The position numbers were made by a program, and so were the translations under genes. Below, one piece after another: positions 11,201-21,170 of a DNA stretch of 64,000 bases. Position 1 is the stretch's first letter. Each line of letters opens with the position of its first letter. Source of the stretch: Nannobrachium achirus (lineage: Eukaryota > Chordata > Actinopteri > Myctophiformes > Myctophidae); the NCBI GenBank assembly GCA_963921795.1, contig OY997659.1, positions 55,355,872 through 55,419,871 of the forward strand. The letters are read 5' to 3'. Under the pieces are notes generated by a model that did not search any database, had not been told where the DNA came from, and worked only from the letters and a program-made list of their open reading frames with translations.

Positions 11201-11318
11201 TTGAGGTCCTGTCGTCATGATGTCCTCCGGAAGGAGGACCAGCACCACCATCCGCCGCGATGCTCCTGCGGACTCCCGCCGCTGGAAGTATAGGATTTGG
11301 GATGACTTTGTTCTTCAT
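8214..11318 (-). CDS. LINE endonuclease / reverse transcriptase, 1034 aa
   Basis: One uninterrupted ORF. An APE-type endonuclease spans roughly residues 66-328: GTFNACTVREE, GVQEHRR, LGDFNARIG near 219-226, and catalytic SDHR near 314-317. A reverse transcriptase spans about 548-830: GKSAGPDGIPPEVL, YRGISL, FIDFKKAFDSIHR near 675-687, and YADD at 786-789. The C-terminal part has VLLYGSECWTL, GHCQRHQELPAS and LVLWEPTHG. Domain order and wording resemble the RTE/RTEX-like group of single-ORF LINEs; clade assignment would need a tree. It would nick the target and copy its own RNA into DNA in the nucleus. All catalytic landmarks I can check are present, so this copy may be, or recently was, active. 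No nucleic-acid-binding gag-like ORF is visible upstream. Confidence 0.93.
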   Translation of the reverse strand: MKNKVIPNPILPAAGVRRSIAADGGAGPPSGGHHDDRTSNPRERGRVLSDHSIPPNALMRCRRPFVMGTFNACTVREEARLVELAHCAEEQGVEILGVQEHRRVHTVDPTDDQIVDQIVYRKVEKRTFITASAWRNGAQAATGGVGLMLGSLARRALRRVHKHTERILMAEFAGNPVTTVLVVYSPTNTASHEDVEKFYEDLTAAVRGVPAHNFLAILGDFNARIGQEDAPFPYHESTNRNGAYLTALLMEHQLLAANTMFRKRTGKRWTFRDRASRPGELPRLYQLDYILVRQKWRNSILNAEPYSTFSSVGSDHRVVSMRVRLSLRVPKPSPKIRHDWKAFTTNPGLQTRYSEEVRKRFRQLDRGEEPSREYGRFITANEEATRLCVPVLNRVRAPPRSRHPKVVAARGRMEEARLNFEREPTEEGRETLNEAKQSLFSTYDAIKGEEVMESVRRVQAAQGERQYGEAWKVINEMTGRKRAKEGQVEGHSPEERVATWFDHFQRLLGTSVEEGEEENIPTVLQGLNIDDGPFTISELARAKSTLREGKSAGPDGIPPEVLKNCDLDNLILDFCNNALQHNKQPEIWSLSNIIPVPKAGDLSKPDNYRGISLTCITAKVFNRMILNRIRHAIDPHLRENQNGFREERTTVAQILALRRLIEEVKKNNLAAVLCFIDFKKAFDSIHRSKMVKILEAYNVPPNILRAIETMYAKTRAKVVTPDGSSEVFDIRAGVMQGDTLAPYLFIIVLDYALRKAIGGREQELGFTLTPRRSRRHPAVVLTDLDYADDISLLSDSMEQAQELLNRVEIECAKVGLRLNAKKTEVITYNLPDHSPLTTTEGAVLKEVKDFKYLGAWVDSTEKDLKVRKALAWRALNGMNSVWNSNLPRQIKLSFFFATVESVLLYGSECWTLKPTLQKSLDGCYTRMLRAVLNINRSAHVTNESLYEGIPKVSEKIATRRMRLAGHCQRHQELPASKLVLWEPTHGHRPRGRPTKTYVDILKEDVGTQNTNELARCMENRDDWKQRWRARLRTT

Positions 11319-11506
11319 GGTTGGCTTTTCAATGCTAGTTTAAGGACTGTGGGGTCGCAAATTCTCACAGTCCTGGTTTTTACCTCAGAGTGACCTTCTC
11401 CTAGGTGGGTTGCCTACCATGGCTAGGAGCCCCACCCGCCCCGACTGATAGCTCAGATTGCTGGATCTGAATGGTCCACTTGCTGATGTTTTAACTCACT
11501 GGATGG

Positions 11507-12308
11507 CTCTAAATCAATGAAAGCTTCTAAAGTGTTGAAGTAATCACCTGAGAGTTTCCAGCTGTGCTCCATGTGTCCCTCCTGAGCCATGACTGTGCAT
11601 GCCACTCCAATGCCTCCCTTTATAAGCAGTGTGACATGCTCATTGGGGGGAGGAAGTGGGAACAGGCCAGCCACTCACAGAGTCAGATCAGAAACAATGG
11701 GGTTTACAGCTAAAAAGCTCCCATAGATACCAAACTAGCTAACTCAGTACAATTGCAAACTACCTTAATCACCTGAGAGTTATACAGAACTAGCTAACTC
11801 AATACAATTGCAAACTACCTGTAAGCTCTAAATCAATGAAAGCTTCTAAATGTTAAAGTAATCACCTGAGAGTTTCCAGCTGTGCTCCATGTGTCCCTCC
11901 TGAGCCATGACTGTGCATGCCACTCCAATGCCTCCCTTTATAAGCAGTGTGACATGCTCATTGGGGGGAGGAAGTGGGAACAGGCCAGCCACTCACAGAG
12001 TCAGATCAGAAACAATGGGGTTTACAGCTAAAAAGCTCCCATAGATACCAAACTAGCTAACTCAGTACAATTGCAAACTACCTTAATCACCTGAGAGTTA
12101 TACAGAACTAGCTAACTCAATACAATTGCAAACTACCTGTAAGCTCTAAATCAATGAAAGCTTCTAAATGTTAAAGTAATCACCTGAGAGTTTCCAGCTG
12201 TGCTCCATGTGTCCCTCCTGAGCCATGACTGTGCATGCCACTCCAATGCCTCCCTTTATAAGCAGTGTGACATGCTCATTGGGGGGAGGAAGTGGGAACA
12301 GGCCAGCC
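11507..12308 (-). promoter_or_regulatory. Tandem 318-bp 5' monomers of the LINE
   Basis: The units are about 11507-11824, 11825-12142 and a partial 12143-12308 at the outer edge. The offset between matching phrases (TGAGCCATGACTGTGCATGC) is exactly 318 both times. On the minus strand each unit contains CTTATAAAGGGAGG, a TATA-like box (plus-strand TTTATA at 11619, 11937 and 12255). The layout parallels monomer promoters of some other LINEs. Promoter activity is inferred. Confidence 0.75.
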
Positions 12309-12314
12309 ACTTTT

Positions 12315-12454
12315 ACTAATGGTCTTTGATAGGTTATTGGTTTAATTGGCATTAATGGCATTTAACCACCTGGTGTTAATCAAGCTGGAGCAGGTGTCGG
12401 TTATTACAGCTTATGACAAACTCATATACTTGGCCTCAGGAGAGTGACTCTGCC
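12315..12454. repeat. Repeat preceding gene C
   Basis: TTTGATAGGTTATTGGTTTA, then GGCATTTAACCACCTGG, is shared with regions near 520, 1300, 7680, 17790 and 25120. At 17790 and 25120 it again lies just upstream of a gene C-type first exon, so it may carry the promoter of that family. Confidence 0.45.
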
Positions 12455-13838
12455 AGATACTAAAAGACTTGGAGAGACACAGGAGAAGGACTGAAATCAC
12501 CACCATTTCCTCAACACGCTTGTGAGTTAATATTTTATAATTATCAAATTTTTCTACATGTTAACTCATTCTGTGCCAATCACGTGTATACACGTGATAT
12601 ATTAGCGCATCCCACAGTGCCAATCACGTATATACACGTGATTCAAAAAAAAAAAAAAAAAAAATTTTTTGAAAAATTTTTTTTTAAATTTTTTTTTTTG
12701 GACCCCATCAAAACTAGTGAACATGATTTCAATCGCGATTTTGCATGTTTAACCCCCATACAACCCCCATACAACTCAGGTAGCAGACCTCCAAGCTCAC
12801 AACAGTGTAAAACATAATGGCTATTATCTCAAGAATGCCTGAACGGATTTCCAATCGGATTTTTTTGTTTGAAAGCTGTGAACAAACTGCACAAACCCAC
12901 AACAATGCAATCCAGGATTGCATTGGATTTTTTAGAGCTCATTCTTCTCTGTTTTTTTCCCATGCATGAGGTGTGCAAGGTTTAATCATGGCTAAGTTGA
13001 CGAAAATAAGGCTTTTAAAATGCTTGGTAGCCAATAGCTAACTTCAAGCTAACTTCATCCTCTTCCTGTACATGCACAAAGGAAAGTGTTTAGGCAAGTC
13101 ATGGCTGCAGGGCTTCTGCATATACCAGCATATCTCTATGGGATTGTCTGTGGCACACTGGGCCCCCTCTAGTGGTGAAAGGGTGGCATTAAATGAGTTA
13201 ACTATTACCTAGACTGAAGACCCATAGACCCTAACCAATAACTTTTGTTTTATTTGCAATCTGAAAACTTCATAATTTACAGAATGGACCCATCAAGCCA
13301 GGAGGAGGAACCTCCCCAGGCCCCCTCCAATGTATCCCCAGAACCAAACCCTCCTGATCCACCTTCACCAAATGAAGATGTAAGTACATCCTAAAACCAA
13401 GTGCGATTTTAGTAGTTTTTAGAAACAACTTAATTCATTGGAATTCATGATGTAGTTTTGAGAACACTGTGTAAATGCATCATTTGTCTGTTTATTGAAA
13501 AGGAGGACCAGGAGGATGAGCAGCAAAGACAGGAGGAGGAAGATCAAGTAGAGGAGGAGGAAGACAGCGACGAGCAGGAGTATATCCTTGAGGTCCGAGG
13601 CCGGAGGAGATTTCAGATACTGCGCGAATATCTGTTTTTTTTGGAGCTCGGCTATAGACGACATGGTACCGGTGCCAGGCGTGGAGCTGGTGGAGATCCT
13701 GGAGGACCTCCACCAGATCCGCCAGCTTCAACCAGCTCCAACCTAACCACAAGAAAAAAACAAGTTAATAAAATATATTCTCTGACGCTATCTACAGCTG
13801 GCTTTGTGTGTCTCTATGTATGTATGTATGTCTGTTAG
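12455..13838 (+). CDS. Gene C: small acidic protein, 143 codons
   Basis: Leader exon about 12455-12521 ends CAACACGCTT followed by GTGAGT. Coding exon 13284-13379 starts with ATG (MDPSSQEEEPPQAPSN...). Coding exon 13503-13838 is in the same frame. The protein has a Pro/Glu N-terminus, an acidic run (EEEDQVEEEEDSDEQEY), a basic/aromatic stretch (RGRRRFQILREYLFF) and a Gly/Pro tail. The leader exon resembles the two-codon first exons of the D and E arrays, but its ATG is ACG, so translation should begin in exon 2. An AATAAA (13767-13772) and a GT-rich stretch lie before the stop codon, so the true 3' end of the reading frame is uncertain. Function unknown. Its C-terminal exon is copied at 20835-21170. 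Confidence 0.55.
12590..13200. other. Intron of gene C
   Basis: It contains an A-run then T-runs near 12645-12700 (a possible AT-rich hairpin) and a repeated TCACGTGTATACACGTGAT palindrome near 12580-12645. No gene is seen. Confidence 0.5.
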
Positions 13839-14351
13839 GAGGTCTTAGGATGTGTTTTTAGTAAAACAATTGCATTCATGGATTCAAGTTTGTTTTAATT
13901 TCAATCAGAGTCATTATTGTATGATGAGGTTGCGGGATAAAATATTGAATTTCAGTTTTTGTGTGAGATTTGAAGGGATTTGATAGGATTTTGGGTTAAC
14001 CAGTTCTCTATCAATGCCATTCGTATTTCACCCAATATATGGGGAAATAGGAAGTGAGACGTATTAGGGGTGAAATGCATGGGTTTGATACAATAGGAAT
14101 GTCGTAGAAAAAGAAAACATATCTGAGAATATTTGTCTCGGCAAGCCTTATAACATACAAAAAATGGGATCTTGAGACTCAATGATTTTTGAGCATCAGG
14201 CTAGAGAAATTTGAGAGAAACTCTGCAAATATATTCAATAAGACAGCAACCTTACTCCTTCCCATTAACTGAGGCCCCTCCTCATTAACTTTGCCTTAAC
14301 TCCTTGTTTTGAACTCCATATTTCAAGGGTGGTGAGGAAGTGACACTCATT

Positions 14352-14423
14352 GGGTGAAAAATAATGGAATTTGATAGGATAATAGGTCACCCAATTCCCT
14401 ATCAATGCCATTCTATTTCACCC
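14352..14423. repeat. Stem-loop repeat unit (example)
   Basis: GGGTGAAAAATAATGG plus TTTGATAGG forms an imperfect 27-base inverted repeat with CCTATCAATGCCATT plus CTATTTCACCC. Variants recur throughout the introns of this family, for example at 6640-6710, 13972-14035, 34222-34310 and 56868-56950. Confidence 0.6.
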
Positions 14424-14751
14424 AATAACTGGGAAACATGAAGTTGACACTTATTGGGTGAAAATTAATTGATTTGATAGGATATTGTGAGAGGTCATTA
14501 GATATGGTTGGCAGACCCAGCTCTCTATCAAACCCCTAGTTTAATTTCACCAAATAAGATTTCAAACCCTACCCAGGGTTCAAAGCAGATTTGTTAGGGT
14601 TCTAGGTGCTGTAGGGCAAAACAGTAAAGGGATTCTTGTTCAGCTCGGCGAGCTGAACGCAAACATGTGTTTTTCATATCTCTACAACCCCTAGAACCAT
14701 GCCGCCTTTGAATCTAGGCTGCTCATAGAGAAAGTTCGACTCCGGGGGAGG

Positions 14752-14950
14752 GAGGGTGGCTCAACAGTCTACTGGTCAAGACGTCCGCCTAGAGAACCGT
14801 TGGTCACGGGTTCAAGGCCGGCACGAAGCAGGAGTAACATTCTCACCGTAAGGTTCCCCTACCTGTTTAAGTGGACTACTGAGTAATATTTTGTATTTAT
14901 CAGTGATATAAGATTTGGAAGAGGGGAGGAGAAGCGAGGAGGGGAATAAA
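14752..14950 (+). mobile_element. tRNA-derived SINE-like copy
   Basis: Same head and tail as the copy at 289, with a better box B (GGTTCAAGGCC). It is inside duplication unit 1 and repeated at 22084-22282. Confidence 0.55.
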
Positions 14951-17548
14951 TGTATTTTATTTCAATAAATATAGTTTGTTTTCATGTGAATATGCGTCAA
15001 GACTGGCTTCATTTACTTATTGCAGATGATTTGGAGTCGAATGGTAATGATTTGTAGTCACACTTTTTTGGGTCCCTAAGGTCTGGACTTAGAAGATTTC
15101 ACTCAATGTGGTGAAAATGAATTGATTTGATAGGAAGTTGGGTGGGAATGAATTGATTTGATAGGATATTGGGTCGCCAAATTCTCCACACCCAATAGCC
15201 TAACCCTAACCCAAATGCTATCAAAGCCCATGTTAACCAATAGCCTAACCCGAAAATGAATTGAATTGATAGGACATCGGAAGGCCGATATATTCGCAAA
15301 GCAGGGTTCTTTTCGCAGAGGGCGAACACTTTCTGAATCGCAAGGCCGAACCGAATCCGTCGGTATCAGCCTTGAGCCTCTGGCTTGCACGGGAGCTGCG
15401 TGGTTTTCAAAGAGCAAGCACTTCCCCTAACAAAAATCTAGCCATGCTTGAGAATGAGGCCTTTGCCCACCCACCTATCAACCCCCTTGTTTTTTCACCC
15501 AATTAAAAGCAAAACCCTACCAGGGGTCATGGCAGATTACTTGGGGTTCTAAGGGCCGTAGAGCAAAACGGAGGACAGATTCTCGATCGGCTTAGCGAGC
15601 GGAGTTCCCGGATGTCTGTTTCGTTACTGTACGACCCCTAGAATCGTAACCTAATTTCTAACAATAAGTGCAGCTCTTTCCACTCAGGAGTGTCTAACGT
15701 AAATGAAACACACATCAACGCGTCCGTCTGGACTAGCCGAACGCCCACATATAAGATTTGTCCCACTCAGACCCTTCTACGAGGATTTTGAAATTGCAGT
15801 TTACCCTAAGAGATGCTCTTAAGGTCTTAGAGTCTATGTACCACAGGCAAATTGGAGATGATGGCGCAGCTGTGTCGCTCACCAATGAAACACATATCAA
15901 AGTGTTTGTCTCAATGAGCTCTATAACATATCTCAGAACCAAGGTCTAACGTCTTATCGTCTCTGAGTAGTAAAGCGATAAAGCCTACCCCTAACCCTAG
16001 CCAATTAAGAGAACCGTAAGTGCGATGGTGACGAAACGTATACCCCCTTCTTCGGCTCAGCGAGCTGATGAAGAATGTGGCTTCCATTCTCCTCCACGCC
16101 TTTCGGGAGCCTCACCCCGGTTAGGATAGGGTTTCTGTGATTTTTTGGAGGTAATTGGGCCGTAATAACATGGATTCGATAGGACATCGGAAGGCCGATA
16201 TATTCGCAAAGGAGGGTTCTTTTCGCAGAGGGCGGACACTTTCTGAATCGCAAGGCCGAACCGAATCCGTCGGTATCAGCCTTGAGCCTTTGGCTTGCAC
16301 GGGAGCTGCGTGGTTTTAAAAGAGCAAGCACTTCCCCTAACAAAAATCTAGGCAGGCTTGAGAATGAGGCCTCTGCCCACCTACCTATCAAACCCTCTTG
16401 TTTTTTCACCCAATTAAAAGCAAAACACTACCAGGGGTCACGGATGATTATTTGGGGTTCCAAGGGTCGTAGAGCAAAATGGAAGACAGTTTCTGAACTG
16501 CATGGCCGGGCCAAAACCGCCGGTATCAGCCTGGAGTCTGTGGCGTACACAGCCGCTGCTTGGTTTCAAAAAAGAAAACACTGCCCCTAAACAAGGCTAT
16601 TTCTGTGTAAAGGCTTAGAAGTCAGGAGAAAAAGGTCTGGAGGGTCTCTCCTTCGGACTGCACGTCCCCTCCGTTTCAGCAAAAATGTGTGTCGAGTCTG
16701 GGACGCAGGGAATGAGTCTAACTTGAATGGTTTTAAAAAAGGTATCCACCCAATAACTAAAATACGTCCCTAATCAAGGTTCTTGTACGGCGGACTCAAG
16801 TCAGATACGCAGGACTCTGTGCTTTGTGCTCGGAACACAGTTAAGACAAGGGACATGTCTATGCCTGGTCCAAAGAACAGTCCTCACAGACCTTCCAAGA
16901 GGATTATAACGCCCAGTGAAATTCATGTATTGGCCATCCAAATTCCTATCAAATCCTATTCAAATCCCTAAATCCATTTGATTGCTTGACCTTTGACTGA
17001 AGAAAAGTCAAATAAAGCGGGCAGCAGGTGTCCAATCGCCATCAGTTCTCTTTGAGGATGGCCTGTTGAACAACTAGACGTCTCCATTATGATCATAGCA
17101 TCGACATTTCACGAGAGGTCACTAAAAATACCTAAAATCACCAAAATGTAGGCAGGCTTGAGAATGAGGCCTCCGCCCACCTACCTATTAAACCCCCTTG
17201 TTTTTTCAGCCAATTATCACTGAAAGCCTAACCTAAATTTATAGGGGCATGATCCTAGCATTTACAGGTCACAAGGGCCAACACGAGAGGTCATTAGATA
17301 TTGTTGGCATACCCAGCTCTCTATCAAACCCCTAGTTTAATTTCACCAAATAACATGTCAAACCCTACCCAGGGTTCAAAGCAGATTTGTTAGGGTTCTA
17401 GGTGCTGTAGGGCAAAACAGTAAAGGGATTCTTGTTCAGCTCGGCGAGCTGAGTGCAAGCATGTGTTTTTCATATCTCTACGAGCCCTAGAACCATGCCA
17501 CCTTTGAATCTAGGCTGCTCATAGAGAAAGTTCACCTCCTGGGGAGGG
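14951..17548. repeat. Mosaic of R-family and related repeats
   Basis: Two similar blocks start near 15270 and 16180 (TAGGACATCGGAAGGCCGAT, then GGTATCAGCCTTGAGCC), offset by about 910 bases. Short ORFs here are not conserved between the blocks as proteins. An identical copy lies at 22283-24880. No gene is claimed. Confidence 0.6.
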
Positions 17549-17745
17549 AGGGTGGCTCAACAGTCTACTGGTCAAGACGTCCGCCTAGAGAACCGTTGGT
17601 CACAGGTTCAAGGCCGGCACGGAGCAGGAGTAACATTCTCACCGTAAGGTTCCCCTACCTGTTTAAGTGGACTACTGAGTAATATTTTGTATTTATCAGT
17701 GATATAAAATTTGGAGGAGGAGAGGAGAAGCGAGGAGGGGAATGG
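17549..17745 (+). mobile_element. tRNA-derived SINE-like copy
   Basis: Same head (GGGTGGCTCAACAG) and box B (GGTTCAAGGCC) as the others, with the same tail. It is duplicated at 24881-25077. Confidence 0.55.
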
Positions 17746-17929
17746 TAATATTAGCGTCATTTATGCTAATTGGGCCTTATACTAATGGTCTTTGATAAGT
17801 TATTGGTTTAAATGGCATTAATGGCATTTAACCACCTGAAGTTAATAAAGCCGGAGCAGGTGTGGGTTATTCCAGCTGATGACAAACTCATATATTTGGC
17901 CTCAGGCGAGTGACTCTGCCAGATACTAA

Positions 17930-18216
17930 AACACTTGGAGAGACACAGAAGAAGGACTGAAATAACCACCCTTTCTTCAACACGCTTGTGAGTTAATATT
18001 GTATAATTATCAAATTGTTCTACATGTTAACTATTATCTAGACTGAAGACCCCACAGACCATAGACCCTAACCAATAAGGTTTGTTTCATTTGCAATCTG
18101 AAAACTTCTTCATAATTTACAGAATGGACCCACCAAGCCAGGAGGAGGAACCTCCCCAGGCCCCCTCCAATGTACCCCCCAAACCAAACCCTCCTGAACC
18201 ACCTCCACCAAGTTAA
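17930..18216 (+). pseudogene. Truncated gene C copy
   Basis: A first exon-like leader ends CAACACGCTT at 17987 before GTGAGT. A coding exon starts with ATG at 18124 (MDPPSQEEEPPQAPSN...) and has an in-frame TAA at 18214-18216 just before the donor. The third exon is missing: after TGTCTATTGAG the sequence changes to R-family repeat. At most a 30-residue Pro/Glu peptide could be made. It is duplicated at 25262-25548. Confidence 0.7.
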
Positions 18217-18444
18217 GATGTAAGTACATCCTAAAACCAAGTGCGATTTTAGTAGTTTTTAAAATGATTTGAATTAATGATGTAGCTTTGTAGAACACTG
18301 TGTAAATGCATCATTTGTCTGTCTATTGAGTACAAAGCATATAGTCCTGTGTCTCCGACTTGAGCCTGTCGCACGTTGTTAGGGTCATTTTTTAGTTATT
18401 GGGTCCATACCTTTTTTTTAACTATTCAAATTATAATCATTCCA

Positions 18445-18960
18445 ATTAAAACACTTCCATAATAGTTCTTACCATCATTTCAATGTTAATCACTTAAGAA
18501 TGTCCTATTGTAACATGTTGGTAAGATTTTACAGTAGAAATGTGGAGTAATATAGATTTAAATTCACTACAAAACATATTACTTAGAAAATCTCTGGACT
18601 TTGAGATTTACCCAAAACACTTCCATAGTATTTCTGTTTATTAGTTCAATGAAAGTTACTTAAGAATGTCCTACTGTACCTTTGATAACATTTTGGTAAG
18701 ATTTTACAGTATTTATGTGGACTTATAGAAGTTCAAAGTCACCTACAAATACTCATATTACTTAATGAAAATCTCTGGACTTTGAGATTTACCCCAAAAA
18801 AACTTCCATTATAGTTCTGTTCATCATTTTAATGTTAATCACTTAAGAATGTCCTACTGTACCTTTGATAACATTTTGGTAAGATTTTACAGTAGAAATG
18901 TGGTGCAATATAGATTTAAAGTCACTACAAAACATATTACTTTAGAGAAGATTTTTGCCT
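18445..18960. repeat. Three-copy AT-rich tandem repeat
   Basis: ACTTAAGAATGTCCTA recurs about every 170-180 bases, with GGTAAGATTTTACAGTA in each unit. Copied at 25777-26292. No coding potential is seen. Confidence 0.7.
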
Positions 18961-20180
18961 TCAACCCTGGGTTAGGGTTTGACATTTTATTGGTTGACAT
19001 TTAACTAGGGGTTTGATAATGAGCTGGGTATGCCAACCATATCTAATGACGTCTTGTGAACCATAAATGCTAGGACCATGCCCCTAAAAATGTAGGTTAG
19101 AGTATCAATGTTAATTGGGTGAAAAAACAAGGGGGTTTGATAGTTAGTTGGGCGGAGGCCTCATTCTCGGCCTGGCTAGATTTCCGTGATATGAAGTATT
19201 TTGGGAGTGACCTCTAGTGAACCGTAGAGGCTATCATCATAATGGAGACGTCTAGGTGTTAAGCAGGCCATCCTGAAAAAGAACTGATAGTGTTTGGACA
19301 CCTGCCCCCCTTTATGTGACTGATATTTAGTCAAAGGTCACGTTATCAAATGGAGACAGGGACTTGAATTGCTTTTGATAAGAATTCGGCTTGTCAATAC
19401 ATGAATTTCACTGGGCCTTAGTATCGCCTTGGAAGGTCTGTGAGGTCTGTTCTTTGGACTAGGCATACACTAGTCCCTTGTCTCTACTGTGATCCGAGTC
19501 TGTTCTTTGGACCAGGCATACACTAGTCACTTGTCTCTACTGTGATCCGAGCACAAAGCACAGGGTCCTGCGTCTCCGACTTGAGCCTGTCACACGTGAT
19601 CCTTTGTTAGGGTTGTTTTTTAGTTATTGGGTCCATACCTTTTTTAAAACCATTCAAGTTAGAATCATTCCCTGCGCCACAGCCTCAAAACACGTGTTTT
19701 CTGACCTGGAAGGGACGTGCAATTTGAAGGAGAGACCCTCCAGACCGTCTTTACAGACCTCTGAGCCTTTAGACAGCAGTAGCCTTAGTTTAGGGGTAGT
19801 ATTTTCTTTTTTGAATCCACACAGCGGCCGTGCACGCCACAGACTCAAGGCTGATACCAACGGAATCGTGTTGGCTCTGCGGTTTGGGTTAGGGTTTAGA
19901 AACTCTCTGGCCCCTGCGAAAATGACCCAATTTTGAGGAATTATCTCCTTTTCAATTACTTATCAAAATTAATTTTATTACGGCCCAGATCCCTAAAACC
20001 CTAAGCAAAGGCTCTTGAGGTTGCTGAAAGGTCTAGAGACAAATGGACACCACTTTAGCATAAAGGAACCTAACATTAACATTTTCCCTGAACCCTGAGC
20101 TAGACCCCTACCCAAAACCCATCAAGAAGCTTAAGAACATTCCCATGATACATCCTAGAATGACAATTCAGATTTAACTT
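18961..20180 (-). repeat. Inverted R-family copy
   Basis: The reverse complement matches the block at 1500-2400 (GGTATCAGCCTTGAGTCTG on the minus strand at about 19860). Repeated at 26293-27512. The short ORFs on both strands are shadows of the repeat. Confidence 0.65.
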
Positions 20181-20198
20181 TCAAAGAAAAAAACAATC

Positions 20199-20675
20199 TT
20201 TATTTACATACAAGGGACATGAACGGCACTGGGATAGCCCCTCCAGCCCCTCCAGGCCCTTCGCCTCCAAGCCCAGCGCCTGTTGAGGCTGACCAGCAGC
20301 CCCCTCCCCAGCTTTCAACTCCTTCAGATGCTGGGGAAAGGGCTGCTGGTCAGCCTCAACAGGCGCTGGGCTTGGAGGCGGAGGGCCTGGAGGGGCTGGA
20401 GGGGCGCTGGGCCTGGGCATCCAGAGGGGCGGCCATTTGAGGGGGAGCCTAAGGGGCAGGGGCGGCCGGTTGAGGGGCGGCCGGTTGAGGAGCTGGAGCT
20501 GGAGCCTGAGGAGCTGGAGCTGTTAAAACAAACATTATTAATGTAGTTGACCTTAAACAACACAAGTAAACTTACAAATGGAACGGTAATTGAACCTACC
20601 GTATATATGCAGGTCCAGTCTGCTGATGAGCGGGACCCCTGAATCACGTAGTGCAGCTAATTTTTCCACGGTCCT
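20199..20675 (-). pseudogene. Gene B 3' fragment (unit 1 copy)
   Basis: Duplicate of 27531-28007. It holds the 3' part of exon 4, exon 5 with a premature TAG (20451-20449) and the AATAAA tail (20199-20204). It is cut at the duplication junction, so it has no exons 1-3 and cannot express as a normal family member. Confidence 0.85.
20237..20404. repeat. Near-perfect 70-base palindrome in gene B exon
   Basis: The arms 20237-20309 and 20333-20404 are reverse complements with about three mismatches (for example CCAAGCCCAGCGCCTGTTGA against TCAACAGGCGCTGGGCTTGG), leaving a short loop. Both strands read as Pro/Ala/Gln-rich peptide. Repeated at 27569-27736. Confidence 0.9.
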
Positions 20676-21170
20676 CCAAACCCTCCTGATCCACCTTCAC
20701 CAAATGAAGATGTAAGTACATCCTAAAACCAAGTGCGATTTTAGTAGTTTTTAGAAACAACTTAATTCATTGGAATTCATGATGTAGTTTTGAGAACACT
20801 GTGTAAATGCATCATTTGTCTGTTTATTGAAAAGGAGGACCAGGAGGATGAGCAGCAAAGACAGGAGGAGGAAGATCAAGTAGAGGAGGAGGAAGACAGC
20901 GACGAGCAGGAGTATATCCTTGAGGTCCGAGGCCGGAGGAGATTTCAGATACTGCGCGAATATCTGTTTTTTTTGGAGCTCGGCTATAGACGACATGGTA
21001 CCGGTGCCAGGCGTGGAGCTGGTGGAGATCCTGGAGGACCTCCACCAGATCCGCCAGCTTCAACCAGCTCCAACCTAACCACAAGAAAAAAACAAGTTAA
21101 TAAAATATATTCTCTGACGCTATCTACAGCTGGCTTTGTGTGTCTCTATGTATGTATGTATGTCTGTTAG
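20676..21170 (+). pseudogene. Gene C copy lacking its first exons
   Basis: It contains the last 36 coding bases of exon 2 (20676-20711) and a complete exon 3 (20835-21170), identical to 13503-13838. Leader, promoter and start codon were left behind at the duplication junction, so it is promoterless unless read from a neighbouring start. Confidence 0.8.

Larger units (their letters stand above)
8204..12314 (-). mobile_element. LINE retrotransposon with 318-bp 5' monomers, flanked by ACTTTT
   Basis: ACTTTT at 8204-8209 and again at 12309-12314 is a candidate target-site duplication. The empty form of the site is visible nearby (7669-7690: ACTTTTACTAATGG). On the minus strand the order is tandem 5' monomers, a leader of about 200 bases, then one long ORF ending at the extreme 3' edge. 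The stop codon lies about 5 bases from the duplication, so there is essentially no 3' UTR and no poly(A). The element looks full length rather than 5' truncated, which is unusual for a LINE copy. Confidence 0.8.
13344..20675. repeat. Segmental tandem duplication, unit 1 (7332 bp)
   Basis: Unit 1 matches unit 2 (20676-28007) at a constant offset of 7332 in every stretch I compared. One clear difference is A20423 versus G27755. The junction at 20675/20676 joins the middle of gene B exon 4 (minus strand) to the middle of gene C exon 2, with one base of shared sequence (C). Such identity means a very recent duplication, or a haplotype/assembly artefact. Confidence 0.92.

Noticed and set aside
20181..20440. 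Proline-rich ORFs on both strands
   Set aside because: Explained by the palindrome inside the gene B exon. The spliced family frame has a premature stop, so neither is called as a gene.
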